A stretch of 64,000 bases of DNA from Rhodobacterales bacterium HTCC2255 (GTDB lineage: Bacteria > Pseudomonadota > Alphaproteobacteria > Rhodobacterales > Rhodobacteraceae). The DNA lies in assembly GCA_000153745.1 (NCBI GenBank), contig DS022282.1:602027-666026 (forward strand), read 5' to 3'. Shown here one piece after another: positions 35,361 through 44,998 of the stretch. The number at the start of each line of letters is the position of its first letter. Within the stretch, counting starts at the first letter, position 1. The position numbers and the translations under genes were made by a program. The notes under the pieces are model-generated. The model was not told the DNA's origin and made no database searches. It saw only the letters and a program-made list of their open reading frames with translations.

Positions 35361-36251
35361 TTATCCTCGATGAAGTTCCTCAGCCAAATAGTCATAAACC
35401 CTTCTAATGCGACGACTCGTAGTGAGCTCTCGATGTGAAACAAGCCAAATAGGAAAGATGAGCGGTTGAAAGTTAGGGAGGACGCGTCGCACGATTGGGT
35501 CCGCATCGCCAATATGAGCGTCCAGAATACCGATGGCCACTCCTTGGCGAACAAGTTCCCACATGACGAGATAGCTTTCTGTCAAAAGTGGAAAGTTTTC
35601 CTCGGTCAAACCAAGGCCAAGTTTATTGAGTGCTTTGATCATCATGCCGGCATGATCCAAATTAACAAAATGTGCATGCCGCAAATCTTGGGGCATTGTT
35701 GGGTTGCCAATTTTTTCGATATAATCAGGTGTTGCGTAAAGAACCGCATCAGCTTCACCTACCTTCTTAGCAATCAGATCGGGTTCAGTCGGTCGAAAGT
35801 TACGGATTGCGATATCGGCTTCGCGGCGGCGTAAATCGCTTGCTTGATTAGAAACGACAATTTCAACGTGTATATCTGGCTCCAAAATGCGCAACTTGGC
35901 TATAATAGGAGGTAACAACATAGCGGCATAAGTCTCGCTCGCTGAAATACAGACTCTTCCTTCTAAAGTTTGCGATTGGCCTAGAGCATTCATTGAAACA
36001 CGGCCTGCAGCATTTCCCATAACGCGAACATGATCTAATAGCTCTAAACCACCAGGTGTAAGTTGTAGTCCTCGACCAACACGTTCAAACAAAACGATGC
36101 CCAGTTCTTGCTCCAAGCCATCAACTTGACGACCAAGCGTTGGTTGTGCCATTCCCAAGGCCCGTGCTGCAGCAGACAATGAGCCTTCCTCCGCAGTCAC
36201 TAAGAAAGCTCGCGCTTTATTCCAATCAAATTTAACCGACCGCCAATCCAT
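35361..36251 (-). CDS. LysR-family transcriptional regulator
   Basis: A LysR protein of 296 residues from MDWRSVKFDWNKARAF. The HTH includes EEGSLSAAARALGMAQPTLGRQVDGLE, in two blocks at about residues 20-46; the effector domain has VCISASETYAAMLLPPI. Several in-frame ATGs lie up to 54 bases upstream, none with a clear ribosome-binding site; 36251 is chosen because related LysR proteins start with MDW. It is divergent from the NAD(P)-binding protein gene and is probably its regulator. Confidence 0.8.
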   Translation of the reverse strand: MDWRSVKFDWNKARAFLVTAEEGSLSAAARALGMAQPTLGRQVDGLEQELGIVLFERVGRGLQLTPGGLELLDHVRVMGNAAGRVSMNALGQSQTLEGRVCISASETYAAMLLPPIIAKLRILEPDIHVEIVVSNQASDLRRREADIAIRNFRPTEPDLIAKKVGEADAVLYATPDYIEKIGNPTMPQDLRHAHFVNLDHAGMMIKALNKLGLGLTEENFPLLTESYLVMWELVRQGVAIGILDAHIGDADPIVRRVLPNFQPLIFPIWLVSHRELTTSRRIRRVYDYLAEELHRG

Positions 36252-36353
36252 GCATATATGCATATCATAATACAAAAATTGGTCAATTTGCATAGTTGGG
36301 TTCATGCCCTAAAAATGTAGAAAAATACTAGAAACCAGTAGATTGGAACGAAT

Positions 36354-37076
36354 ATGAGCACTCTCATCGTAGGAGCAAATGGAGCCACAGGACGTTTACT
36401 TGTGGAGGAACTTCTAAACCGCGGCCAAAGAGTTAAGATCGTTGTGCGATCACTAAATAGCCTACCTGAAAAATTGAAAGGCCACGCGAACCTGTCCATG
36501 ATTGAAGAGAGCATTCTAGATATGAGTCATGCTGACATGGCAACTCTTGTGAGAGGATGTCATGCAGTAGTCTCTTGCTTGGGACATAACCTAACCTTCC
36601 GTGGAATATACGGAAGGCCACGTAGACTAGTAACTGATGCGACTAATCGATTGTGCAATGCCATTCGGAAAAATGAAGCAACTGAGCCAATCAAGTTCAT
36701 ACTTATGAACACAACTGGAAACAGAAATCACGATTTGGATGAGAGGATTTCAATAGGTCAGAAATGCGTTATTGGCTTGCTTCGTTTGTTACTGCCACCT
36801 CACGTTGACAACGAAAAAGCCGCTAACTACTTGCGTACAAAAATTGGCCAGAACGATCCTCATATTCGATGGGTCGCTGTTCGTCCTGACGGACTAATCG
36901 ATGATGCTGAAGTGACAAACTACAAGATTTTCAAGTCACCAACCCGAAGCGCGATTTTTGATGCCGGAGTGACAAGTCGTATAAACGTTGCATTTTTTAT
37001 GGCCGAGCTAATCAATACCAAAAAAACATGGGATATGTGGAAGGGCAAGATGCCAGTGATTTATAACTCTGTGTAA
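36354..37076 (+). CDS. NAD(P)H-binding atypical SDR (NmrA/YwnB-like)
   Basis: A 240-residue atypical short-chain dehydrogenase: TLIVGANGATGRLLVEELLNRG (two blocks) gives the GxxGxxG dinucleotide motif, followed by VVRS and a VVSCLGHN strand. An active-site YxxxK is not obvious, so it may be a sensor or an epimerase/reductase of unknown substrate. It forms, with the LysR gene, a two-gene unit bracketed by repeats C1 and C2. Confidence 0.78.
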   Translation: MSTLIVGANGATGRLLVEELLNRGQRVKIVVRSLNSLPEKLKGHANLSMIEESILDMSHADMATLVRGCHAVVSCLGHNLTFRGIYGRPRRLVTDATNRLCNAIRKNEATEPIKFILMNTTGNRNHDLDERISIGQKCVIGLLRLLLPPHVDNEKAANYLRTKIGQNDPHIRWVAVRPDGLIDDAEVTNYKIFKSPTRSAIFDAGVTSRINVAFFMAELINTKKTWDMWKGKMPVIYNSV

Positions 37077-37094
37077 TCTTGAGTTGGAGGTGTC

Positions 37095-37157
37095 GTCAGA
37101 CATGCAAGATAAGGCATTGACGCGTTCCACTTTTAATATCTGGGCTCTCCAAAACCC
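37095..37157 (+). repeat. repeat C, copy 2
   Basis: Second copy of the 63-base repeat at 35281-35343 (57 of 63 identical by eye). It starts 18 bases after the stop of the oxidoreductase gene and is preceded by GGAGGTGTC, similar to the junction at the end of A1. Its right end runs into CCAAAACCCACCCTCG, the left end of repeat A2, showing that A and C share modules. The 3' end of tRNA-Ser is about 150 bases further on; I see no gene between. Confidence 0.83.
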
Positions 37158-37309
37158 ACCCTCGGCAAATGACCACCTGAGGTTTAGCGGTAATTATCGC
37201 TGAAATGAGAGCTGATGTCGGGCATCAGTCGCACAACGCTGTTGTAAACCCCTGAAATTGCGCAGGAATATCGACAGAAATATCGGTAACAGAGATAGTA
37301 AGGATATGG

Positions 37310-37399
37310 TGGCGGACAGACAGGGATTCGAACCCTGGAGACGGTCACCCGCCTACACACTTTCCAGGCGTGCGCCTTCGACCACTCGGCCACCTGTCC
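37310..37399 (-). tRNA. tRNA-Ser (GGA)
   Basis: On the minus strand a 90-base cloverleaf with encoded CCA can be folded. The acceptor stem GGACAGG pairs with TCTGTCC (one G-U), the discriminator is G, the D arm begins GGCCGAGTGG, the anticodon loop is CTGGAAA with anticodon GGA, there is a long variable arm as expected for serine, and the T arm is CAGGG-TTCGAAT-CCCTG. It lies between repeat C2 and the MscS-type channel gene. Confidence 0.93.
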
Positions 37400-37446
37400 G
37401 TATCGGGCGTTTACACCGCTCACCTTGGCTGAGCAAGTAAAAAACT

Positions 37447-39801
37447 CTAGGATTTTTTGCTTGATTTACTTTGGAACACCTTACCCAATTCAGCGGCATT
37501 TTTAATAGTGATATCACGCTGCCCAAATGGTATTTCAATTCCTTCTTGTGCAAATCTACGAAGGATCTCAAAGTTCATATCTGACCGAGTTGAAGTAATT
37601 GAATTCACATCACGCAAAATGCCTCGTATTTCAAAATCAATACTGTCTGGGCCAAATCCAAGTAAAAATACTGACGGTCCAGGTGATTTTAAAATATTTG
37701 CATTTGATGAAACAATATCCATTAGAATTTCTTTAACAAAAACTGGATCACTATCATAAGCTACACCTACAGGAACTTTAACACGTCCCCTCTTACTAAG
37801 ATGTGTCATGTTCGTTACGGTACCAGATATAAAATCAGCATTTGGAATAATTACATTTGCTTGATCGAATGTATCGATAGTTGTCGCTCTAACAGCAATT
37901 TTACTTACATATCCGGAGTAAGCCCCTACTTGTATCCAATCACCAACTTTAATTGGCCGCTCAACTAATAGTATAATTCCTGAAAGGAAATTAGAAACTA
38001 TAGCTTGCAGGCCGAAACCAATACCCACAGAGAGCGCCCCTGCAACAATTGCTAAACTTGATAGATCTAATCCCATTGATGTAATCGCAATCAATGCTGC
38101 AAAGAAAATTCCTATGTAGCCAACACCGGTTACCAAAGCATTTTGTGCACCAGTATCAATTTTAGTATTTGGTAGAACAGAAAGTCTCAGTGCAGACTGC
38201 AATAGTCTTGTTAAAGTATAACCAATAGAGAAAATGATAATAAAAGTAATAAAGTCAGAGATTGATACACGGGTATCGCCTAACACAACGCCATCTTTTA
38301 AACTTAGCCAAACATCTTGAATATCTACTACTCGCGCACCCCAAATGAGAGCTAATAAAGGTATCGCACAGCAAGCTAAAATAAATGCTAAAAAGACACG
38401 AAATAAACTACCCTTAGGTGTGCTTTCCTGAACATCTTTATTTTGATTTTTTATGATTATTTCTGAAAACAAATAGGCAATCATTGTAAATACAACAAAT
38501 AGAGCGAACAAAACTGCTAATGTTAAAATTGTTGCAAATACAAGTTTTGATCCAATGTTAGAATATCCAATAGCCGCAGAAATAGGGCCCGCTAACCCTG
38601 TAGCCATAGTTAACATTAAAATAGAAGACGATAGCCTGTCAGAAATTGGAGTAATTTTCTTCTCTAAAATTAATCGTGCGCGGTACATCTTCACTCTTTG
38701 AGAAAAAGTGATCAATCCATAACTTCCAATTAAGAGTAATGGAAATTCCATAACAGCAATCGATGTCTCAGATAAATCTGCTAATTGTTTCAAGTCACCT
38801 ATCAACCAATATAGCCCGAGAACTACGCCCATTAAAATTGTGACCGTATAAGCTCCAACTAATCTGTTACTTTCAATTCCAAGCAATTCTCTTGTCAGTC
38901 CAGTTTCTTTAAAAAGGTTATGTGCAAGCCAATAAGACCCCACAACCGCAATACTCATTGCCATTATTGCTTGTGTTAAAGCCCCTCCACGATACCCAAA
39001 GATATCTAACATTTCTGTTGACCGTATTAGGAAACAAATTCCCAAAAGAGGCAGAATGAATACTAAGCATGAAAAAGCTAAATATGTAATTTTTTTCAAT
39101 TTTGCATCATGCCTTTGATTAGCAACCGACATATTTTGCGAAACCCACTTTGTAGCAGGAAATATTAGAGCCAAGCCCAGAATAGCGAAGAAAATAATAC
39201 CTGGTAAATTGTTTGATCTAATTACTTTTGAGCTTGGGTTATTTAGGGATTGAGCAACTTCTGAACTCACCTGTCCAAAATATTTTTTGATATCAGAAAT
39301 CATAGGGCCCCAAGTATTTGGGCTTAAGGGCGACACTCCAAGCTTCAAAAAGACGGATGCTGATCTCTCTCTTATAGTCTTATCAATTTCGGATATTAAG
39401 CCATTAGCTCTTCGAAAAGCTTCTTCAGCTACAATTAAAGGCGCCCTCGCAACTGCAAGCTGTTTGGATAATGATAATCGCAATTCAGAAATATCTTTTG
39501 CTTCAGTTTCTGAATCTTCTGGAATTGGGCCTAATGCATCAATTTGATCAGATATTATTTTTGATCTACCAGTTCTTGAGCTTTGCGCTTCAAGGGCATC
39601 TGAACGAGCTGATGATAAGGACGATCTAAGTTTTTCTAAAGCCTCATTTGATGTTTGGCCACCGTATACAGCCTTTTCTGCTCTGGCTGCTAATGCATTA
39701 AATGCATCAATATCAAAAATTGTTTGTGTTTGCGCACTCACCGGCGCAGATAAAAACATCAATGCTAGAATTACATGTATAAATCTATTTTTTAGAAGCA
39801 T
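37447..39801 (-). CDS. large mechanosensitive channel (MscS family, multi-helix type)
   Basis: A 784-residue inner-membrane protein. A signal peptide (ending APVSAQ) leads to a periplasmic helical region rich in coiled-coil-like sequence (about residues 25-170), then about ten transmembrane helices and a C-terminal MscS domain. The pore helix and beta domain show [21 protein letters not shown] and [21 protein letters not shown] (in blocks) and [16 protein letters not shown]. The layout fits the MscK/DUF3772-type large channels that release solutes on osmotic downshift. Confidence 0.87.
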   Translation of the reverse strand: MLLKNRFIHVILALMFLSAPVSAQTQTIFDIDAFNALAARAEKAVYGGQTSNEALEKLRSSLSSARSDALEAQSSRTGRSKIISDQIDALGPIPEDSETEAKDISELRLSLSKQLAVARAPLIVAEEAFRRANGLISEIDKTIRERSASVFLKLGVSPLSPNTWGPMISDIKKYFGQVSSEVAQSLNNPSSKVIRSNNLPGIIFFAILGLALIFPATKWVSQNMSVANQRHDAKLKKITYLAFSCLVFILPLLGICFLIRSTEMLDIFGYRGGALTQAIMAMSIAVVGSYWLAHNLFKETGLTRELLGIESNRLVGAYTVTILMGVVLGLYWLIGDLKQLADLSETSIAVMEFPLLLIGSYGLITFSQRVKMYRARLILEKKITPISDRLSSSILMLTMATGLAGPISAAIGYSNIGSKLVFATILTLAVLFALFVVFTMIAYLFSEIIIKNQNKDVQESTPKGSLFRVFLAFILACCAIPLLALIWGARVVDIQDVWLSLKDGVVLGDTRVSISDFITFIIIFSIGYTLTRLLQSALRLSVLPNTKIDTGAQNALVTGVGYIGIFFAALIAITSMGLDLSSLAIVAGALSVGIGFGLQAIVSNFLSGIILLVERPIKVGDWIQVGAYSGYVSKIAVRATTIDTFDQANVIIPNADFISGTVTNMTHLSKRGRVKVPVGVAYDSDPVFVKEILMDIVSSNANILKSPGPSVFLLGFGPDSIDFEIRGILRDVNSITSTRSDMNFEILRRFAQEGIEIPFGQRDITIKNAAELGKVFQSKSSKKS

Positions 39802-39809
39802 GACTTTTC

Positions 39810-40844
39810 CTATTCAAAAACTGCAGGTATGTTTTGCGAACCATTTTTCAACCAATCTGGGATTGGCAGGCCTTTTGCCTCCAAAAAGGCGGGATTATAC
39901 AATTTGGACTGATATCTATTTCCCACATCACACAATATCGTCACAATTGTTTTACCAGGACCCATATCTTTAGCCATTCGAATAGCTCCAGCAATATTTA
40001 TGCCAGTTGAGCTTCCCATACATAGTCCCTCTTCTTTCAAAAGATCAAATACGATTGGTAATGCCTCATTATCAGAGATATTATAAGCTTTATCAACAGA
40101 TAATCCTTCAAGGTTTGCAGTAATACGACCTTGGCCAATACCTTCAGATATTGAAGAACCTTCAGATTTCAATTCGCCGTTAGTGTAAAAATTATAAAGT
40201 GCAGCGCCATCTGGGTCAGCCAAACCAATGGTTACGTCTTTATTTTTCTCACGAAGACCCGCTGCTACACCAGCCAAAGTACCTCCAGATCCAACGGCAC
40301 ATATGAATCCATCCACTTTGCCATCAGTTTGTTCCCAAATTTCAGGCGCAGTTGATATTATGTGGGCATCTCTATTGGCTACGTTGTCAAACTGATTTGC
40401 CCAGATAGCGCCATGAGGCTCAGTTTTTGAAAGCTTCTCAGCCAACCGAGCAGAATATTTTACGTAATTATTTGGATCTCGGTATGGTTTTGCAGGAACT
40501 TCAACTAACTCCGCACCTACAAGGCGCAGCATGTCTTTTTTCTCTTGGCTTTGTGTATCAGGTATAACAATAACTGTTTTGAAACCCATTGCATTTCCAA
40601 CTAAAGCCAAACCAATACCGGTATTTCCTGCAGTGCCCTCAACAATTGTTCCACCAGGTTGTAGCGCCCCACTTTTAATAGCATTTTTTATAATATTTAA
40701 TGCAGCACGATCTTTCACAGATTGCCCTGGATTTAAAAACTCAGCTTTGCCATAAATATCACATCCTGTGATTTCAGAAGCCTTTTTTAAACGAATTAGA
40801 GGTGTATTACCAACAGCATGAGGTAAATCAGAGTAACGGTTCAT
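39810..40844 (-). CDS. cysK: cysteine synthase
   Basis: A 344-residue PLP enzyme of the cysteine synthase/cystathionine beta-synthase family. The PLP lysine is K44 in NPGQSVKDRAA, followed by EGTAGNTGIGLALVGNAMG (substrate loop TAGNTG) and the phosphate-binding GSGGTLAGVAAGL. It converts O-acetylserine and sulfide to cysteine. It is about 30 residues longer than E. coli CysK, as in a common alphaproteobacterial subgroup. It follows the cfa gene in direction but is separated by 125 bases; the channel gene starts eight bases downstream. Confidence 0.87.
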   Translation of the reverse strand: MNRYSDLPHAVGNTPLIRLKKASEITGCDIYGKAEFLNPGQSVKDRAALNIIKNAIKSGALQPGGTIVEGTAGNTGIGLALVGNAMGFKTVIVIPDTQSQEKKDMLRLVGAELVEVPAKPYRDPNNYVKYSARLAEKLSKTEPHGAIWANQFDNVANRDAHIISTAPEIWEQTDGKVDGFICAVGSGGTLAGVAAGLREKNKDVTIGLADPDGAALYNFYTNGELKSEGSSISEGIGQGRITANLEGLSVDKAYNISDNEALPIVFDLLKEEGLCMGSSTGINIAGAIRMAKDMGPGKTIVTILCDVGNRYQSKLYNPAFLEAKGLPIPDWLKNGSQNIPAVFE

Positions 40845-40969
40845 TAAATATTCCTAGTAAATTAATTAACGCTCAAAAACGTTTTTTTGCATATTGAAAA
40901 GAATTCGGCTCGTTATAGCAATTAATAAAATACTATACCAGCAATACTAATCTAACATTTTCTAAGTTT

Positions 40970-42199
40970 TTATTTTGGCTTATTCATAGTAATTTGAATT
41001 AGACCTGTTCGATCAAATTCAAAAGCAGAGGCACAGCTGGTCAAATAGATATTCCACATCCTTCTGAACCGGTCATCAAACCCCATCTCAGAAATATCTT
41101 CCCATTTGGCATTAAAGCAATCAAACCACTGCCTTAGAGTTTCAGAGTAACTTTTACCAAACTCGATTGAGTTGCTGTACTCTAATCCTACTCTTTTAAT
41201 CTCACTTTTTAATCTGCTTTCTGTTGGCAACATGCCACCTGGGAAAATATACTTTTGTATAAAATCTACAGAATTTCTATAATCACTAAATCTATCGCCT
41301 GGAATTGTAATTATCTGCAATGTAGCCTTTGCAGCTGGTTTTAAGCATGAGTTAACTTTATCAAAGTAAATAGGCCAATACTTTTCACCAACTGCTTCAA
41401 ACATTTCTATCGATGCAATACCGTCATATTGATCTACTTCATCGCGGTAATCTTGCATTACAATTTGAACTTTATCACTTAAGCCAGCTTTATTTATCCG
41501 TTCAACTGCAAAATCATGCTGTTCTTGAGAAATTGTTAAACCTTTTACATTTGCGCCTCTATTACCGGCAGCATATTCTGCAAAACCACCCCATCCACAG
41601 CCAATTTCAAGAATATGATCACCTTCTTTAACACCAATTTCGTCACACATTTGGGCGTATTTATTTATCTGCGCATTACTTAGTGTCTCTTTTTTTTCTT
41701 TAAACAATGCGGATGAATATGTCATTGTTTCATCTAACCAGAGTTTATAAAAATCATTCCCAAGATCATAATGATAGGAAATATTTTTTTTAGCCTGGCG
41801 TTTACTATTTGAGTTCAGCCAATGCCTGAGCTTTTCATATAGTTTGATTAATCCTGCACCTGGAAAACTTGTGGCTAATTGATGAAAATTTTGAAAAGTA
41901 ACATCCATAAAATTTTGCAGATCAGGAGATGACCATTGGCCATCCATATAAGCTTCCATGAAACCTATATCGCCATCCCTCACCAAACGTGCAAAACAAT
42001 CTGGATCAATAATATCTACACGAGCATCGATGCCATTATTTTCACCATATACTTTAAAAATTCTCTCATCAGGTAATTTTACCTCGATAGAGCCCACTTT
42101 CAAATTGAGTAATATTTTGAATATGCGCCTAAAATATCTTGGCAAATTAGCCTGATCCTTAATTGAGGTGTAAATATTTGTATTCTCAACTTTATTCAT
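40970..42199 (-). CDS. cfa: cyclopropane-fatty-acyl-phospholipid synthase
   Basis: A 409-residue SAM-dependent enzyme. An N-terminal lipid-binding domain (residues about 1-130, GFMEAYMDGQWSSPDL) is followed by the methyltransferase domain with SYHYDLGNDFYKLWLDETM, the SAM motif LEIGCGWGGFAEYAA and EMFEAVGEKYWPIYF. It adds a methylene bridge to unsaturated membrane phospholipids, usually in stationary phase or stress. It lies downstream of the photolyase gene on the same strand. Confidence 0.88.
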   Translation of the reverse strand: MNKVENTNIYTSIKDQANLPRYFRRIFKILLNLKVGSIEVKLPDERIFKVYGENNGIDARVDIIDPDCFARLVRDGDIGFMEAYMDGQWSSPDLQNFMDVTFQNFHQLATSFPGAGLIKLYEKLRHWLNSNSKRQAKKNISYHYDLGNDFYKLWLDETMTYSSALFKEKKETLSNAQINKYAQMCDEIGVKEGDHILEIGCGWGGFAEYAAGNRGANVKGLTISQEQHDFAVERINKAGLSDKVQIVMQDYRDEVDQYDGIASIEMFEAVGEKYWPIYFDKVNSCLKPAAKATLQIITIPGDRFSDYRNSVDFIQKYIFPGGMLPTESRLKSEIKRVGLEYSNSIEFGKSYSETLRQWFDCFNAKWEDISEMGFDDRFRRMWNIYLTSCASAFEFDRTGLIQITMNKPK

Positions 42200-42259
42200 A
42201 TTTATTCACTACCTTAATCAAAATCATGCTTTAGTACTTAAAGCGATCTTTTTAAAATT

Positions 42260-43657
42260 CTACTGTTTCTTAAAAATTGCATATGCATCTAAAGCAATTT
42301 TACGGCCAAGAGACAAATCAATAATTTCATTTTGATTTATTTTATCAGCGCTTAATTTCCATGCAACTGGAATTGCATCAAAAAATGCCTTTGCATGTAA
42401 TTCTTTATCAGCTTCAAGCCATTTTTTTCGATATTGTCCGTCACTATCAAATTTCTCAGCCTGTAAATTTGGATTAAAAATTCTAAAATATGGAGCCGCA
42501 TCAGCTCCACAACCCGCTATCCATTGCCAACCCATTGCATTAGATGCTGGATCCCAATCAATTAAGCAATCTTCAAACCATTTGAGTCCAATACGCCAAT
42601 CTGTTTGCAAATGTTTGGTAAGATATGATCCTACAATCATTCTCAATCTGTTATGCATTGTTCCAGTTGTATACAGCTCACGCATTCCCGCATCTACAAA
42701 ACTTTGGCCAGTCCTGCCCTGCATCCATGCCTTTGCATTTTTATTTATACCTTTCCATGGAAAATCATTCCATTCGCCTCTCCAACATTGTGTATCAAGT
42801 TTTGGAAAGTGCCACAAAAGGTGATATGCAAACTCTCGCCAAACAAGCTCTTTTAAAAAATGTTCAGCTCCTAAATCATTTTTATCAAAAGTGTTTCGCA
42901 AACTATTAAAAATTAATCTTGGTGAAATTTCACCATAGGTTAAATTTTCAGATAAACCAGATGTTGCATGCCGCATTGGAAAATCTCGATCAATTTTATA
43001 CCCATTAACTTTAGATACAATAAAGTTTTCTAATTTATTTAATGCGACCTCTTCACCCACATTAATGTATTTTGAAACAACATTTCTTCCTCTGTTCATT
43101 TCCTCACCTAATCCCCAATTTGATAATAGGTCAGATTTTGGCCAAACATGCGGTGAATGTAGTTTTGATATTTTAGACAAAGTAGAATTAACAGTCAGTT
43201 GTGAGCTAACGTGACGCCAAAACGGAGTATAAACTTTAAAATTTTCACCTGATTTAGTTTTTGGCACCCATGGCTCAAAAAGAACATGTCCTTTAAAACT
43301 TGTTCCATTTAATAGCGATTTAACTTTTGTGTCTCGATGAATTGACACCGGATCATAAGCACGTGACCAATATACGTCCAATGCACCCGTTTCATTCACA
43401 AGCTCTTGAAGAATTTCACAGGCATTCCCACGGCGTAAAATGAGATTACTACCCATACGCTCCAATTTTTTCTTGAAACATTCGATTGCCAGACCCAAAC
43501 GCCACTTTGGCGCTGCGCCTAATGCCTCAAATACTTCGTCAAAAATAAATATTGGTATAATTGGCCGACCTGATGAATGAGCAGCACTTAATGCTTCGTG
43601 ATCACTAAATCTAAAATCACGCCGAAACCAGATAATTATTGGAGCTTGTGTCACCAT
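42260..43657 (-). CDS. phrB: deoxyribodipyrimidine photolyase
   Basis: A 465-residue class I CPD photolyase. The N-terminal antenna-binding domain starts IIWFRRDFRFSDHEAL, and the C-terminal FAD domain has LTYGEISPRLI, WREFAYHLLWHFP, TGQSFVDAGMRELYTTG, MHNRLRMIVGSYLTKHL and WDPASNAMGWQWIAGCG. It repairs cyclobutane pyrimidine dimers with blue light. A second FAD-domain protein of the same superfamily is encoded at 48079. Confidence 0.9.
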   Translation of the reverse strand: MVTQAPIIIWFRRDFRFSDHEALSAAHSSGRPIIPIFIFDEVFEALGAAPKWRLGLAIECFKKKLERMGSNLILRRGNACEILQELVNETGALDVYWSRAYDPVSIHRDTKVKSLLNGTSFKGHVLFEPWVPKTKSGENFKVYTPFWRHVSSQLTVNSTLSKISKLHSPHVWPKSDLLSNWGLGEEMNRGRNVVSKYINVGEEVALNKLENFIVSKVNGYKIDRDFPMRHATSGLSENLTYGEISPRLIFNSLRNTFDKNDLGAEHFLKELVWREFAYHLLWHFPKLDTQCWRGEWNDFPWKGINKNAKAWMQGRTGQSFVDAGMRELYTTGTMHNRLRMIVGSYLTKHLQTDWRIGLKWFEDCLIDWDPASNAMGWQWIAGCGADAAPYFRIFNPNLQAEKFDSDGQYRKKWLEADKELHAKAFFDAIPVAWKLSADKINQNEIIDLSLGRKIALDAYAIFKKQ

Positions 43658-43696
43658 ACACCGCCCCTAATTATACAAAATAAATAAGCTTCTGAA

Positions 43697-44920
43697 TTAC
43701 AGCACATTGTCCAAAGCAGTTATTAATTTATCAATTTCAGATTTATTTGTATAATGGACAAAACTTAAGCGTAATACTCCATGAGTGGGATCAATCCCTT
43801 GCGCTTCTATACAGCGAACAGCATAGAAGTCCCCACCACCTGCCATAATGCCATGCTTAGAGAGCTCATCTGCAACAGCCTCTGGATTATTTTTCAGAGC
43901 GATAGCAACTGTTGGGGCCTTTTTCGAAGCATCGGATGGTCCCAACAGTCTTACAGAATTCTTTACACTGAGATAATCCAAAAGAGGTTGAAGTAACATT
44001 TCTTCATGATCTCTAAAAAGATCATGTACAAATTCGCCACGACCAAGCGCATCATCATTACCCTTTGAATGATGTTTATAAACATCATCTATATAATCGG
44101 CCATTCCAGCACTTGCAGCAATTTGCGCATGATCTGGGCCTGCAGGTGTAAACCTTTTATAAAGACTATTTTCATTAAAATAATGCCCCTGATTTGGGAG
44201 CTTCATTCCAAGTTCACGACTTATAGTCATTATTCCTTGGTGTGGGCCAAATGTTTTGTATGCTGAGAATAAATAAATGTCTGAACCTAGTTTGCCAACA
44301 TTAGGTATTCCATGAGGTGCATAACTTACGCCATCAACGCAACTATAAGCACCAGCAGATCTAATAACTCCACAAATTTTCTGCACGTCATTTATTTCGC
44401 CAACTATATTTGAGCAATGTGGGAAGCATACAAGTTTTACTTTTTCGTCTAACATTGAATTCAAATCTTGAACATCAAGATGACCTGTTTCACTGTCTAT
44501 TTGCCACTCACGAACTTCTATTCCTCGATCGGCAAGACGGCGCCACGGCCCTGTATTTGCTTCATGATCCTGATTAGTAACAATGATTGCATCGCCTTCT
44601 TTCAAATATTGGCCAAAGGCTTGAGCTAAGACGTAAGTATTTTGTGTTGTTGAAGGGCCAAAACTTACCTCATCAGTAGCAACACCTAAAACTAAAGCTA
44701 AACGTTCTCGAGCCTCATCCATTTCCTCACCCGCCAGCTTTGAAGCTTCATAGGGCGCATAAGGTTGAACCTTCCGCTCATTATAATATCGCGTCAAACG
44801 ATCAATTACGGGTTTACATGTATATGAACCACCAGCGTTTTCAAAAAAAGCTTGACCCATAAGTGCTTTTTGATCGAACGCAGGAAACTGTTTGCGAATA
44901 TATTCGATATCAAGTTTCAT
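43697..44920 (-). CDS. cysteine desulfurase-like aminotransferase class V protein
   Basis: A 407-residue PLP protein of the cysteine desulfurase-like group (TIGR01976-type). Motifs are FENAGGSYTCKPVID, SFGPSTTQNTY, VTNQDHEANTGPWRRLA and the PLP lysine in FSAYKTFGPHQG. It has no obvious catalytic Cys loop like IscS, so its reaction may be different (for example a lyase or aminotransferase). It sits between photolyase and acuI on the same strand, with no clear functional partner. Confidence 0.8.
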   Translation of the reverse strand: MKLDIEYIRKQFPAFDQKALMGQAFFENAGGSYTCKPVIDRLTRYYNERKVQPYAPYEASKLAGEEMDEARERLALVLGVATDEVSFGPSTTQNTYVLAQAFGQYLKEGDAIIVTNQDHEANTGPWRRLADRGIEVREWQIDSETGHLDVQDLNSMLDEKVKLVCFPHCSNIVGEINDVQKICGVIRSAGAYSCVDGVSYAPHGIPNVGKLGSDIYLFSAYKTFGPHQGIMTISRELGMKLPNQGHYFNENSLYKRFTPAGPDHAQIAASAGMADYIDDVYKHHSKGNDDALGRGEFVHDLFRDHEEMLLQPLLDYLSVKNSVRLLGPSDASKKAPTVAIALKNNPEAVADELSKHGIMAGGGDFYAVRCIEAQGIDPTHGVLRLSFVHYTNKSEIDKLITALDNVL

Positions 44921-44998
44921 TATTTTTCCAATTTTCGTATTAATTCAATTCATGAGAATAAATTATATTTCTTTATTTTAAAGCAAACTTATTAAACT

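Noticed and set aside
14579-37157. CRISPR array as an explanation of the repeats
   Set aside because: The repeats are long, few, kilobases apart and enclose genes; no regular spacer structure exists anywhere in the window.
37184-37423. A 79-codon minus-strand open frame across 37310-37399
   Set aside because: It runs through the tRNA-Ser gene, which explains the sequence.
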